NCBI GenBank assembly: GCA_033239525.1
Contig: BSYO01000026.1
Location: forward strand, 2,852,001-2,916,000
Direction of reading: 5' to 3'
DNA length: 64,000 nucleotides
Source of the DNA: Nepenthes gracilis
Taxonomy: Eukaryota; Streptophyta; Magnoliopsida; Caryophyllales; Nepenthaceae
Numbering within the stretch: position 1 is the stretch's first letter; every line of letters starts with the position of its first letter. The position numbers and the translations under genes are program-made. Positions 37,501-47,338 of this stretch are shown here, piece by piece. A model generated the notes under the pieces. That model did no database searches and was not told the DNA's origin. It saw only the letters and a list, made by a program, of their open reading frames with translations.

Positions 37501-40500
37501 CGTATGTGTGTTTTTATCTGCTTGTATTTCTAAATGCACATGATTTAACTTCATCTGAAACTAGAACCAAATATGTGCTCATTTAAACTGTTGCTGAAAG
37601 ATTAGATCTAGAAATTAGCCTGTGAGTTTTGGTCATACTTCAAAATCTAATTTACCTTGCTGGAAGTCACTGTTATGTTATAATCCCTGTGGTTCTACTA
37701 TTAATCATTGAATAGCTAAAAATTTTCAGATACACATTAATACGCATGCAACCAATTATATTTAATGTTGCTCTCTCAAAGTACATGCTTCATTAATATC
37801 TCAAATTTGTGCAGATGTCAGGCTACAAGTCACCTTCATCAAGTAGTCAAGTAGACATTGTCACAGACACAATGTTTCCTTAATATTGCTTCGTCCTTTT
37901 CGCCTTTCTTTTATGCTGAAGCTCATCTGGGCCATTGGGCTTGAAGATATGTTATTTAGTGCCCCTTGTCAATAGATGTTATAAGCATGGAATCACCTAA
38001 AACCACTATACCCACCATAAAAAGTCAAAGAGTTCACAAAACAAAAAAGATAAATTGACAAAAGAAAAGAGAAGGGAAAATTTTTAAGCTAATAATGATA
38101 ATGGGAAAGTGTGATATAAGTTTAAGGTGCATTGTTTCTTTCATTATTTCTCTCTCTTTAAGGCTTTTGGTTTGATCACTAGAGAAAGTTATAGCTGTTT
38201 TCTCACCTTTTTTTTGTGCCTTTTGTCACTAAATGAGTGTTACTCTTATGAGATAAATACCCTACAAGAAGCTTAGGTATAACTGTGAAAGAATATTATT
38301 ATCTAGTATACTTTTATCTAAAATAATACCCGGAAATCTTAAAAGCTGGTTCTGTCTACTATACAAAAAGTTAACAAGATCCTATTTTGTACATTAGAGA
38401 TTCTAACTAAGAACTGCTTCTTTAGTTTTGTGGAATGACAAATTTCTACTTCTTAGTGTTTTTTTTTTTTTTTTGGTAACAGACTTCATAGTTCATAATG
38501 ATCTTATGTAGGGCCATTGCACCTGCTGTTTTGGATAAGGATGTATTTGGCCTTCAAACTTTGCAACATGTGATGCGGATGACTCGTACATGGGATACAA
38601 CCATGTCGATGATACCAAAAGGTGGGGATACTATTTGGGGTGACATTGATTGGTCACCTGAAGATGACTATGATTGTAGCATAAATAAGCAGAAGAACAA
38701 TGACACTCACACTGGTGACCAGAATGGCAAGGGATTCAAGGGAGGAGTGGATCTTGTGAGGAAAAAAGTGCACTATGGTAGAATAATATCATTTGGAAAG
38801 GATGTCGCCAAGATGCACTCATCCAAGATTGAAAGAATGGATTTCAGGGTAAGATTTCTTGTTCCTAATATAGCCATTTTTGGTGGAAGAACCATTAGGA
38901 TAGTATTGTATTTTTGCCGACTAATAGATGCAACTACACTTATCATTTGATAATTTCCACATCAAAATGGTAAATATGTCTAGTCTTTGAATTACTTGAT
39001 TATCACTGTCATTGTTTCTTGTCACATATATACTAGTATTTTCATACTAGTGGTTGACAGATACTATTGTCCTTTTCTCAATTAGCGATATAGCTCCTAA
39101 AGTTTTTTCTTTCTTCTCCATGGAGTATAATATAAAGTTACTTTGGACAAAAAATAGACATACAACAACAGCAACAAAACTTTAGGTTTAACTAAATACG
39201 GTTGGCTATATGAGTTTATTTTTGTCATTCTACTTGATTCATGCAATATCCTCCAAGATTTGAAGTAATTTTATATCATTTTTTGTCACCTCACTTAAGT
39301 TTTTTTAGGTATACCTTTTCCTTTATTTTTTCAACCACTACTAGTTTACTTTTATGCATGTTTGATTATCCAATATTTTGATCCATAAAGTATACCAGAG
39401 GTCAAAAGGATGGACATGGTGCAGTTATAATTGCCTGTATGATAGCCTGTCTGTTCCTTTTTGTTCACTATTGCGTATCCCTTGCTTTCATATATCCTTA
39501 CGTCTACCATAAATTCACTTATAATTGCAGCTAACTTTAGTATTTGCAAACGTGCCTCAATCATTCATGTTACACCAGCACCAAGTGGTTTCATCAAACG
39601 TAAATTTTTTTTTTCCCTAAACTGGTATAGTCATTGAGAATTGGGGAAATATCCAAAAACAAAAACAATCTAAATTTCTCCCATTCTCCCAATTTCATTC
39701 AACTTTTATCTGTCCCAATTTTATTTCAAACTGGTTTTTCAGTGATTTTGGGCCAAAGTCACCACGTTCCAACTCCCACAGTGACACACAAGACACTGGA
39801 AAACTCAGTAACTTCAAAACAACGATTAACATGTCCCTTTTGTAATTCTTCCACATCACGTTGTAACTCCAAAATATGGTGAATTTGGCTCAACATTTTT
39901 GCACTGTGTATATTATGTATGAAAAATTAGTTTTGGGATACAATAGTGACAAACAAAGTTGATAAAAAAATTTAAAAAAATGGAGAAGTTCAAGAATATA
40001 TTGGGCATTTCCCCTTCGGAGTGGTATCATTGGATGTTTGGCTTATATGCTGAAAAGAATATTGCTATTAAGAATAATAAACTCATTAAAACATCTAGTA
40101 GCAGAGACTGAGTTGAGGTATGGTATACTTATGCGAATATACCTATTATTACAGATAATTCATATATATATATATGTATATGTATGTATACATATATGCA
40201 TATATTAAATATATTCTGCAAATCTTGAGAGCTGCTATAATTGGTATAATATCGACAGGGTAGGGAAGGGATACACTTGCACCCGTACTTGAATGACACG
40301 TGTGGCAGCTATTGGTACATGCCCTTGGATCAATGACCTTCCCCCATTATTCCTTCCTGATGCCTGTTATATGCTAGAGTAGATAATCGCAATTTTTGTA
40401 TTAAATTGCTAGCCGTGTTGATGAAATTTGTATATGAATGAAATGATTACAGCTGCAGTTGTTTCTTGTTTGATATTGTTGAGTTCTATAATTAAGTCGT

Positions 40501-43500
40501 CTCCTTTCAAGGTATTGTCCGCTTTAGGAAAAGTGATGGACTGTGGTTGTAGTTGTCCCATCTGTGCAGTTTTGTCATTGAAAAAATGCCCTGAAGGGAG
40601 AAGAAAATCTTCCCACTTTGAGCAAGAGGCTATATCTTTACTTAATTAATAGAGGACAATCTACCCCTACAACATAGTTCCCAAGAAACGGTGGTCATCC
40701 TTCTACATAGGGGGTGCCAATATGAAATCTCACGGTTGGCACTACTATTAAGTTCTGTGGTCAAGTTGATTTTTTCTCACATAGTGCCCGCATTGGGGAA
40801 AGTGATGGACTACTGATGTAGGGAAGGGGAAATAAGAGAAGGAAAGAAGAAGAGATTGGGGAAAGGGGAAGGAACAGGGAAAGAAATCGATAGATGAGAA
40901 GCAGAGATTACTAGAAAAATGAAATCATAATTTTCAGTATCAATTCACTTTCATCAATAATACCACTAATAATAGAGTTAGGACCCTTATATAGCGTTAA
41001 TCTACTCCTATATTGATTTAGAAATAAGTATAATTTTCTAATTAATAATAACTCAAAATAAGAAAATAATAAAATATAACATTCCTAAAATATAAATCAA
41101 AATTTTGAAAATCTCAAAATTTTATAATATCAATAATCAAGATCATATAAAATAAAATCTTTCTAATTTTAGAATAATATCGGCAGTGTTCGCATCAACT
41201 TTCCTAGGTTGGCCAGGACTCGACCTCGTCGAAGAAGACTTCTGTCATTAATCTCCTAACCACAAGTTAAGTGGTTGTGCAATCATCTTCCGGTGTCTGT
41301 AAACATATGTGATAGTGGCTGAAATCTAATAAAGCTACTAGCTCCACTTGAGTAAGAAGAACTCCGACCTGATGATGGTCGATTTTGCTGACTCTGATAG
41401 AATTCTAAAATATCTGGATCTAACTGTTAGAATGACTGTCTAGAAATTTAAGCATTCTTTGAATCCTGTCATCCAATGGAATAAACAAGCAAGCGCTCAC
41501 CCACTTCATCTTTGATAAACATAATCTGCTCATTTAGAATAGTATCAATTTTATCGTTATGTGCCAATAGGGTTAGGAATTGTGTAGGAGTGGGTGAAAT
41601 TTCAATATTTGACATATCTGGGGTACTTCAAATGGATTTTTGGTGGGTTAAAATTACCGGTATAAGTTACTAAGCCATTAATATTGAAAGTACGATGGAA
41701 ACCAAAATGAGATAGAATACCAATAATATATATATTTAATCCAATCTGCTATAAAATTTTAAATGAATTAGCACTATGAGTCTACAATTCGAAAATGAGC
41801 CCATGTGAGTGCTACTCTAGTCTAATCTAGACCATGATATAATTCCCAATATTAAATTCAACATATTTTATGTACATCAACTTGAAGTTTTATATGATGT
41901 ATTACTTCTTCTTGCTTATGACCAGGAAATCGTCTTTTTAATAAACCACTATAAGACAATCCACCTCCATAACATATACTATGTTCTTCGGCATTTTCTC
42001 CTTCTGCTTCATTATGGTTAGTATCTTCAATAAAATTGTTTTATCTAACAAATGGACACACTAAGCTTTACCCAGTATTTTATTTTATCTAACAAATGGA
42101 CATGATTAAGCTGCATCGTTTTCCTGTTTTATACTTGCTTTATCTTGTTATAACACAGACATTCATAGATTTCTACTTCCTCTCTCTTTGTCTGTCTTTA
42201 GCAATCAACTCTGTGACCTATGTTTCTGTTGACATTCATGGAAATAAATGCTAGGCAACAAGTTGAAAATAGTTGGGCTTAATATTTGTTTCCTAGTGGC
42301 TGCATAAAAATCATGTGATGTGCATGTGAAAATGTGACTAGTATTCATATGTGTTGGATGTGAAATAAAATATTAGTCGATTTGTAAAATGTTGGCTGAT
42401 ATATATTGGTATTAACCCCCATACCAATATTACCTGATATAGGGATAAATTTACGATTTGTCATCATATCAGTAATATGTGAGGATAATATCAATCGATA
42501 TACATCAGTATCGACTCCTTGATGTTGATATTTCCTAATGTTGTGACAAATTTGCAATATATTACCATATTAGCAATATATTGCAACATATCAGGTAATA
42601 TTTAAAATATTGAACGATATACTAGATATTTGGATGATATACTCGATATTTGGACGATATATCGACCGATATTTCCTTATTAGATTACAATTTACAAAAT
42701 AGTTTCTATTTTTTATATATTCGATATGGATAAGTGTTATTTGATTTGCCCTATACCAATATGGCAACATCTGATATTGATACCAATACTTTTATCCATG
42801 GTCTTGATATATCGGCTCATATCCACAATATCATCCAATTTACCTTGATGCGGACGGCATATTAGCCAACAATTTCCCCAATATATTTTTTGTATTTTGC
42901 AAGGAAAATGGCATCCAATACCAATATGTTCAATTCGGTTGATACAGCTACGACCAATACAATATTGATGTCACATATTTTTTTACCCATGGTTGGAATT
43001 GGAATGCATGGTGAACCGGCAGGGGCTTAGATATCCTAAATCCGCTGCATTGCTGCACTTTGCCCTTATGTCAGTACATTTCACAACTCAAACTTCCTTG
43101 GTATGTCTTCATTTGATCTGATTTCTTCGAAATACTCTTCCCACCTCCACACATTATGAGGAATCTCATGGCAATCATATTTATAGATATTGGCTAATAT
43201 ATATTGATATTAGGCTCCTGAAAAATATATTTTTTGATTTTGTGATAATATCACAATACATTGTTATATTAACTAATATACCAAATATTTTACTAATATA
43301 TTGGTCAATATGACCCTCTTAACATGCAATGGCTGTTTCCAATAATAATACCAATATCCTCATCCAATGCATTTAATTGCTTTGGTTAAATAACTGTCTT
43401 TTCATCTTCAGGGTGCAATTAAAGGTAATAACCTGGCCAACACGAGCTGCCAAGATGTGTGGACAGAGTACCATGACATGGGCATCGAAGGCATCAAAGC

Positions 43501-44841
43501 CGTTGCAGATTACAAAGTTTTTACTACTGGATCAATATTGGATCTACTTAATTATGTAGCTCCAAAGATGATGAAACGTGGAGATGCTCATTTTTCACAT
43601 GGAATTTCCGATAATTTGGATGATCCTAAATATGCCCATTATAAATACTGGTCAAATCCATTGGAAACAAAGTAAGTTTTTCTGACTTTGCTTAATTATA
43701 TCAGATGATCTGGTATCTTGGCAACAGAAATTGTTAATCTTTTTATTTTAGAGCCCTTCCATACTTTCAATGGTGACATTTTCATCATTGCTATTTGAAC
43801 GGTTAGAATTATAAGATGAGTCAAGTAAAATTTAATGTAGAGGAAATAATACTCATACAATTCATATATAACCCTTTTACGACCATCTTTTCACATATTG
43901 GCAGAGAAGAAGGACTCCTTTTAATTTTCTCATTTTTCTTTTTGAAAAAAACCTTTCCTTTTATGTATGGAATAGAGTCATATAGATATTGTAAAAGGGT
44001 TGTATAATTAAATGGCCACTTTATGTGTTTATATAATTCTGACCGTCTAAGTTTGTCAAAATAGAATCTCCTCCTTTGCTAGTCTGTACAGATATTTCAT
44101 TCTGTCTTTGTTCTCTTCTGAGATAAGGCTGATTATCCTCCCTGTGCAAAGAATAATGTTTTAACACATTCTTTGCATACTCTCAGTGACACAGCTTATC
44201 ATCTACCTATCAATTTTTAAGTGGGCCTGTTAATATTGATGAACAGATAATATCACATCACTCAAGTGTTTCATGGATATCCAAAGGTTGTCCCAAGTCT
44301 ACTCTTACATAAATGACTTATCATGTTTGCGCTGTTTCTGCCGTGATGCATTTTCAGACTACCGAATGCCCCCGAGATGGAGATATTTTCTTTATACGGC
44401 GTCGGAATCCCTACCGAGAGAGCCTATATTTACAAGTCCACTCCGGCAACAGATTGCTACATTCCCTTTCAGATCGACACCTCAGCAGACGGTGGATACA
44501 AAGAATCTTGTCTCAAAGGTGGTGTTTACAGTGTTGACGGCGACGAAACAGTTCCAGCTTTGAGTGCAGGTTTCATGTCCGCAAAAGGTTGGCGGGGGAA
44601 AACCCGGTTCAATCCTTCTGGCATCCGTACTTACATAAGAGAGTATGATCATGCTCCTCCAGCTAATCTCCTTGAGGGCAGGGGAACTCAGAGCGGTGCC
44701 CATGTTGATATAATGGGGAATTTTGCGTTGATTGAGGACATTATTAGGGTGGCAGCCGGAGCTACCGGAGCAGATCTTGGCGGAGATCGAGTTTATTCTG
44801 ATATCTTCAAGTGGTCTGAAAGGATTAAGCTAAAGCTATAA
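25126..44841 (+). CDS. PDAT1: Phospholipid:diacylglycerol acyltransferase 1 (six coding exons)
   Basis: Transfers an acyl group from the sn-2 position of a phospholipid to diacylglycerol, giving triacylglycerol and a lysophospholipid at the endoplasmic reticulum, independently of acyl-CoA. Exons 25126-25583, 36563-36785, 36906-37189, 38512-38848, 43412-43671 and 44358-44841 total 2046 nt and join in frame to 681 residues; Arabidopsis PDAT1 has about 671. The N-terminus is basic and disordered, then a single membrane span lies at about residues 55-77, with the lumenal catalytic domain after it. LCAT-family features are present: GLELWEG lid (about 124-130), nucleophile Ser258 in PHSMG, Asp583 in GDETVP, His636 in SGAHVDIM. 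The ATG at 25126 is chosen because the upstream in-frame codons begin only with TTG and the plant family starts at this methionine. No stop or frameshift disrupts it, despite the transposon load in introns 1 and 4. Confidence 0.96.
25584..26306 (+). other. PDAT1 intron 1, unique 5' part
   Basis: Single-copy-looking intron sequence. The small frame at 26062-26259 has no recognisable domain. Confidence 0.5.
26307..28161 (-). mobile_element. Solo LTR in PDAT1 intron 1, perfect target duplication
   Basis: 1855 bp from TGTCACGTTCC to GGGCATTACA, flanked on both sides by ATGAA (26302-26306 and 28162-28166). On the - strand it contains a purine-rich leader (complement of the CT-rich 27755-27830), then a perfect AG/GTAAGT donor-like motif at the complement of 27701-27706. 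A patch with GCGC and CGCACACGAGC motifs lies at 27860-28030. No primer-binding site or coding region adjoins it, so this is a recombined solo LTR. It is antisense to PDAT1. Family: Tekay-like by its ends. Confidence 0.88.
28200..28640 (-). pseudogene. LINE fragment, zinc-binding domain of reverse transcriptase (tentative)
   Basis: On the - strand the frame at 28621-28427 contains FCGKLSNVLQNYDVLIEWGI, PKLCNGNDESLNHL and, through a frame change, FRCG. This resembles the plant LINE zf-RVT pattern: L.T...L..WGI, C..C....ES..HLFF.C. The body of the LINE is missing. It is a small relic inside PDAT1 intron 1. Confidence 0.45.
28641..29047 (+). other. PDAT1 intron 1 segment
   Basis: May extend the LINE relic; no clear domain. 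The last five bases, ATTTG, are the left target site of the next element. Confidence 0.4.
29048..29551 (-). repeat. 3' LTR of the Reina-like element
   Basis: 504 bp; partner of 35124-35655. A purine-rich tract (GAAGACAAGGATGC on the - strand) abuts it as a polypurine tract. Confidence 0.8.
29552..30129 (-). pseudogene. Integrase C-terminus and chromodomain remnant
   Basis: At 30129 down: VHLKLQTYRQISL, YYGPFPIE and IHPVFHVSLLKK, the conserved GPF/IHPVFHVS boxes of chromovirus integrases. A chromodomain in two frames follows: PKAILDTRTID and, frame-shifted, HWPGLSTADTTWEDTDFI. It is separated from the rest of integrase by the nested insertion. Confidence 0.8.
30890..31146 (-). pseudogene. Captured RRM exon, BPA1-like (Binding partner of ACD11)
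   Basis: From an ATG at 31146 the - strand encodes MSIRTVKVCNL, then HRDINEFFSFSGDIEYVAL and a V/TFNDAQ...ETAILL-like region ending LLLGATIVN at 30943. This follows the N-terminal RRM of the plant BPA1 family, including its hallmark EFFSFSGDIEYV and GATIV. A stop at 30942-30940 falls where the family continues, and faint similarity carries on to about 30890. The CT-rich sequence upstream of the ATG (complement of 31150-31270) looks like the source gene's 5' UTR. No intron is visible. It lies inside a non-autonomous retrotransposon, so it is a captured gene fragment, not a resident gene. Confidence 0.75.
31439..31723. other. GC-richer interior segment of the nested element
   Basis: A + strand frame of 94 codons and a - strand frame rich in Ser/Pro/His overlap here. 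Neither has a recognisable domain. On the element's sense (-) strand it could be a short gag-like or captured leader sequence. Confidence 0.3.
32199..32806 (-). pseudogene. Integrase zinc-binding and catalytic-core remnant
   Basis: At 32806-32507, HSSVVRGHSGIVGTCKRM and CDICQRRK form the HHCC-type domain. The core fragment at 32426-32199 has VVNDFTKYAHFIPLSHPF and ends where the nested element is inserted at 32194. Confidence 0.8.
32887..33433 (-). pseudogene. RNase H remnant
   Basis: PEFSKPFVLETDAFSSWHGS (near 33200) is the start of the RNase H fold. A second frame follows with LAFLSKDFGPKCRGLSINEKEL and FTIRKYKHYLQG. Both are standard in Ty3/gypsy RNase H; the two halves are frame-shifted relative to each other. 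Confidence 0.8.
33434..34020 (-). pseudogene. Reverse transcriptase remnant, altered active site
   Basis: [17 protein letters not shown] at 33727 down is the conserved RT palm box. The catalytic box reads FFDNN (33623-33637) where active enzymes have F/YxDD, and frames upstream and downstream are broken. Inactive. Confidence 0.8.
34183..35054 (-). pseudogene. gag remnant of the Reina-like element
   Basis: An N-terminal fragment (35054-34842) and a later one (34410-34183) with PYLNCLVSSLINGRKEEL and PQTLAHAFQIAKLQEH, a typical position-specific gag pattern (F...L..GL....). Frames are separated by stops and shifts. No intact zinc knuckle was seen. Confidence 0.6.
35124..35655 (-). repeat. 5' LTR of the Reina-like element
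   Basis: 532 bp; partner of 29048-29551. Includes a short GAAGAATCAGAT duplication near 35190-35220 that is absent from the partner. Confidence 0.8.
35656..36562 (+). other. PDAT1 intron 1, unique 3' part
   Basis: No repeats or frames of note; ends with the acceptor ATTTGCAG. Confidence 0.5.
36563..36785 (+). CDS. PDAT1: PDAT1 exon 2 (residues 153-227)
   Basis: Acceptor ATTTGCAG; supplies the last base of Arg153 and then PLCWVEHMSLD, which is highly conserved in plant PDATs. Ends SFQNTE at GAG/GTATTC, phase 0. Confidence 0.95.
36906..37189 (+). CDS. PDAT1: PDAT1 exon 3 (residues 228-322), catalytic serine
   Basis: Starts VRDLTLSRMKSN after TTTGTCAG. Holds the nucleophile Ser258 in IPHSMGALYF. 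Ends at Arg322 (phase 2) with an unusual donor, AG/GTCTCT, running into a TC repeat. Confidence 0.93.
37190..38511 (+). other. PDAT1 intron 3
   Basis: 1322 bp. Starts GTCTCT in a TC-rich run (37190-37209) and ends after a poly-T tract (38460-38474) with TTATGTAG. No element recognised inside. Confidence 0.6.
38512..38848 (+). CDS. PDAT1: PDAT1 exon 4 (residues 322-434)
   Basis: Acceptor TTATGTAG. Encodes AIAPAVLDKDVFGLQTLQ and the family stretch around TMSMIPKGGDTIWG. A variable Lys/Asn-rich loop follows. Donor AGG/GTAAGA, phase 0. Confidence 0.94.
38849..40813 (+). other. PDAT1 intron 4, 5' part
   Basis: No gene or clear element. A TA/TATG microsatellite lies at about 40163-40212. Small frames at 39352-39564 and 39634-39882 look like chance. 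Confidence 0.5.
40814..41660 (-). mobile_element. Truncated relative of the nested non-autonomous element, in intron 4
   Basis: A 384-bp LTR (40814-41197) starts TGATGTAGGG and ends TTCGCATCA, sharing ATTAGAGTT/AATAGAGTT, CCTTATATAG and AATTAATAATA boxes with the LTRs at 30326 and 31721. Beyond it, GGACTCGACCTCGTCGA and CCTAACCACAAGTT match the interior start at about 30845-30900. On the - strand a short frame near 41540 reads LAHNDKIDTILNEQIMFI, gag-like but unclassified. No second LTR was found, so the element is truncated. Confidence 0.7.
42340..43340. repeat. Dispersed AT-rich repeat with ATATCG/CGATAT boxes, in intron 4
   Basis: Many short units of the type GATATATYGRCCGATATTT, CCAATATTACC and GCAATATATTG in both orientations. 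Related sequence lies downstream of PDAT1 at 45060-45440. No coding capacity or terminal repeat seen; origin unknown. Confidence 0.5.
43412..43671 (+). CDS. PDAT1: PDAT1 exon 5 (residues 435-521)
   Basis: Acceptor TCATCTTCAG. Encodes DVWTEYHDMGIEGIKAV and YVAPKMMKRG, both conserved. Ends in Lys521 (phase 2) at AA/GTAAGT. Confidence 0.95.
44358..44841 (+). CDS. PDAT1: PDAT1 exon 6 (residues 521-681), catalytic Asp and His
   Basis: Acceptor TGCATTTTCAG, then LPNAPEMEIFSLYGVGIPTE. Contains Asp583 in VDGDETVP and His636 in GTQSGAHVDIMGNF. Ends SERIKLKL and TAA. Confidence 0.96.
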
Positions 44842-46407
44842 CACGCTAATAGGGTAAGTTTATCAAAGGTTTTCACTGTTGATACACATTCATTCATGCA
44901 TTCCCTCGTGTTAATGTCTTGCAATTTTCTAAAATTGTGATAGGCTATCGATAGAATAATTTAGCTTAAACATCTTGCTCTGTAGTGTCAAAATATTCAG
45001 CATCAGTTATCAGGCAATACGTGTATATATCAAGTGCTTTTTTGTGTGTGTGTGTGTGTGTGAATTGATATATGGGCAAATATCAGCCAATATGTTAATA
45101 AGTACAGGCAAACTAGCCAATTTTTAATATCGGCCAATATTGTGCTATATTCTTAATACGGAAACATATTACTATATTAGAAAATATTGATATTAATAGA
45201 AAATATTGATATTAAAAGGCTGGATAGCATTATTTATTGGTGAATATTTAATTCAGTGGTTAGGATTTTATTCATTTATGCTTTTGCCCCTAATAAAATG
45301 AGGCCTCACTATAGAACAAAATAGTAGCCTACATAAATCGATATTGAACCTCTCCATGATTCCCAATACCACAAAAAGTTGTGATGTGTTGCCATATCTT
45401 TAACATATCACATTTCACAATATATTGGCTAATATTTTGAAACTTCTCACTGCTTTTATGATATACAACTTAGTTGACGGGTTTTGGTATATAATTGTTC
45501 AATTGTATAAAACATGAATATGTATGGTCATATTATAGAATATAACTTAAATTTAATGTGTTCTCCCAAAAAAGTTACATTTGATACGTCTAGTTATGCT
45601 AGAAGCTGGCTGGCAGAATAGCCAAGATGAGCAAAACAAGACCACCATGGCAGGCATTCAAGGATGCTAGACAGTCTTTATTGCTGTCTTTACCTTAATA
45701 CTATACTTTTTCCTGTTTTGAGTAATCTTACAAGGCCACTTGCTAGATGTTTCTGTTGCACTTGCCATAAGCATTACTCTGTCAATGTTGCTTACTTATT
45801 ATTATTATTTGTTTTTTCATGTAAGAATAGTCTAAGTCACTCTTGAGATACGCTCGACAATGTAATATCTCATCTATCCATCCCTACTGATAGATCTATA
45901 CAAAAATAGATAGATTGGTGGGCATCATGTCTTCTACTGATGTTTGAATGGTGGTAAAAGGGTATCTCCTACTCTTAGTATTTTCATTACTCTCTTGGAT
46001 TTTTACAGTGATTTGGTCTCATAACCGAAGAACTGAGCAGCAACTCTCTGGCCCGGGTGCTCAAAGACGGGCCGCATATACGAACCCGTATAGGCTGTGA
46101 TTGCACAGACAATCATCATCTCAAATGGTATTATACCCTTTTTTATTGCTGTATTTTTGCTTTCTTAGTTTGATATTTTGCCTATTCACTAACTGATCCG
46201 GCTAACATAAGGTAAAAGAAAACATCATCACAGCACCTTTGAATATAAGAAAAATATTACACTCTTCTCTGACACCTAGCTTGAGTCAAGTATGACCAAA
46301 GTGTCAATGTGCCCTGCACTGAACTGATTGGTTCTTGCAGTTTTGAGGGTCGAGATGTTCCGATGTGCGGCGAGATACCACGACTTCTTATGACCCCAAT
46401 ACAAAAC
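44842..46407 (+). other. Possible spliced 3' UTR of PDAT1 (two further exon-like segments)
   Basis: A consensus donor (AGG/GTAAGT, 44854) lies only 12 bases after the stop. An acceptor (TTTTTACAG) opens a GC-rich segment at 46009-46127, which ends AATG/GTATTA. A third segment at 46341-46407 follows TTCTTGCAG and ends AAC/GTAAGT. Joined, the two segments keep one frame open, including SLARVLKDGPHIRTRIGCDC and, across the junction, FEGRDVPMCGEIPRLL. However, the first segment begins with TGA in that frame, and the other two frames are blocked, so it cannot be an internal coding exon as drawn. Alternatives are exons of another gene or a gene relic. Confidence 0.4.
45043..45062. repeat. (TG)10 microsatellite
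   Basis: Ten TG units just downstream of PDAT1. Confidence 0.9.
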
Positions 46408-47338
46408 GTAAGTTATTATAACATTATGCATATTTATCTAATATTGGGTCACGGCCCTGCACCCAAAAACAATAGATAAAACCGATAATATATGCTATAT
46501 CTGGGATAAGGCTTATGCTCTAATAGCATGTTTGGTTTGTGAAAATAAAAATTATATTCTTATTTTATTATTAGTAGAATATGTATTTATACGTTTGATT
46601 ATTTTATTACATGGAATAATTATTTCTGGAAGAATAATTATTTCAAATTAAGGAATAAAAAATATCAAGTTTTTTTTTATATTATTTATTCCTTGTATCC
46701 AATAAATAATTATTTCTAAAAATATTATAGTTTTACCATTTATATTTTCAATATTCATGACATTATTTAAAATAATACATTATTTTTTTTACTATTACTA
46801 CATATCAATTATTAGAAAATTAATTATTAATTTATAGTTATTTTAAATAAATAACTAAATATGATAATAATAATTTTTAATTTTATTTTATTTTATTTTA
46901 TTTTATTTTTTAAAAATAATTATTTTATTTTTACAATAATATGTACCTTTGATTGATTCAACTTTATTTTTCCTTTTTTAATTTATAGTATTTTAATTTT
47001 AAATCTGCAAAAGTACGTTGACTCTATTAACTAATTTTTTTTTATAATTGAATTAAATCATATTATATGTATAATTTAAGTAAAAAAATATTAATTAATA
47101 AAGTTAAGTTTAAGTTGGATTTAAAATAAAAGTAAGTTAACTAAAAAAATAGTTAAAATAATTTCGATAGTATTATAAACAAAGCCTTATCAAGAACGTC
47201 AGCTTGTTTGGGCGTGTCTTATTTGTCTATCATGTAATATTTAAATACAGATTTTAGTATTATTTTAAATATTAATTTTCTTTATTCTCTTCAAAATTAA
47301 AATATGAAATGTTTATTAAAAATGTCAATTATGGTATT
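46408..47338. other. AT-rich spacer, possibly MITE-derived
   Basis: Starting near 46515 with GCATGTTTGGTTTGTG the sequence becomes an AT-rich, non-coding block like that at 6029-7117. No matching end or target duplication found. GTATT at 47334-47338 would be the left target site of the next element. Confidence 0.3.

Noticed and set aside
42340..43340. CRISPR-like or regularly spaced repeat array
   Set aside because: Units are irregular in length and spacing and the genome is eukaryotic; better seen as a degraded plant repeat.
46009..46127. Internal coding exon of a new gene
   Set aside because: With the acceptor at 46008 every phase meets a stop, so it is listed only as a possible UTR exon or relic.
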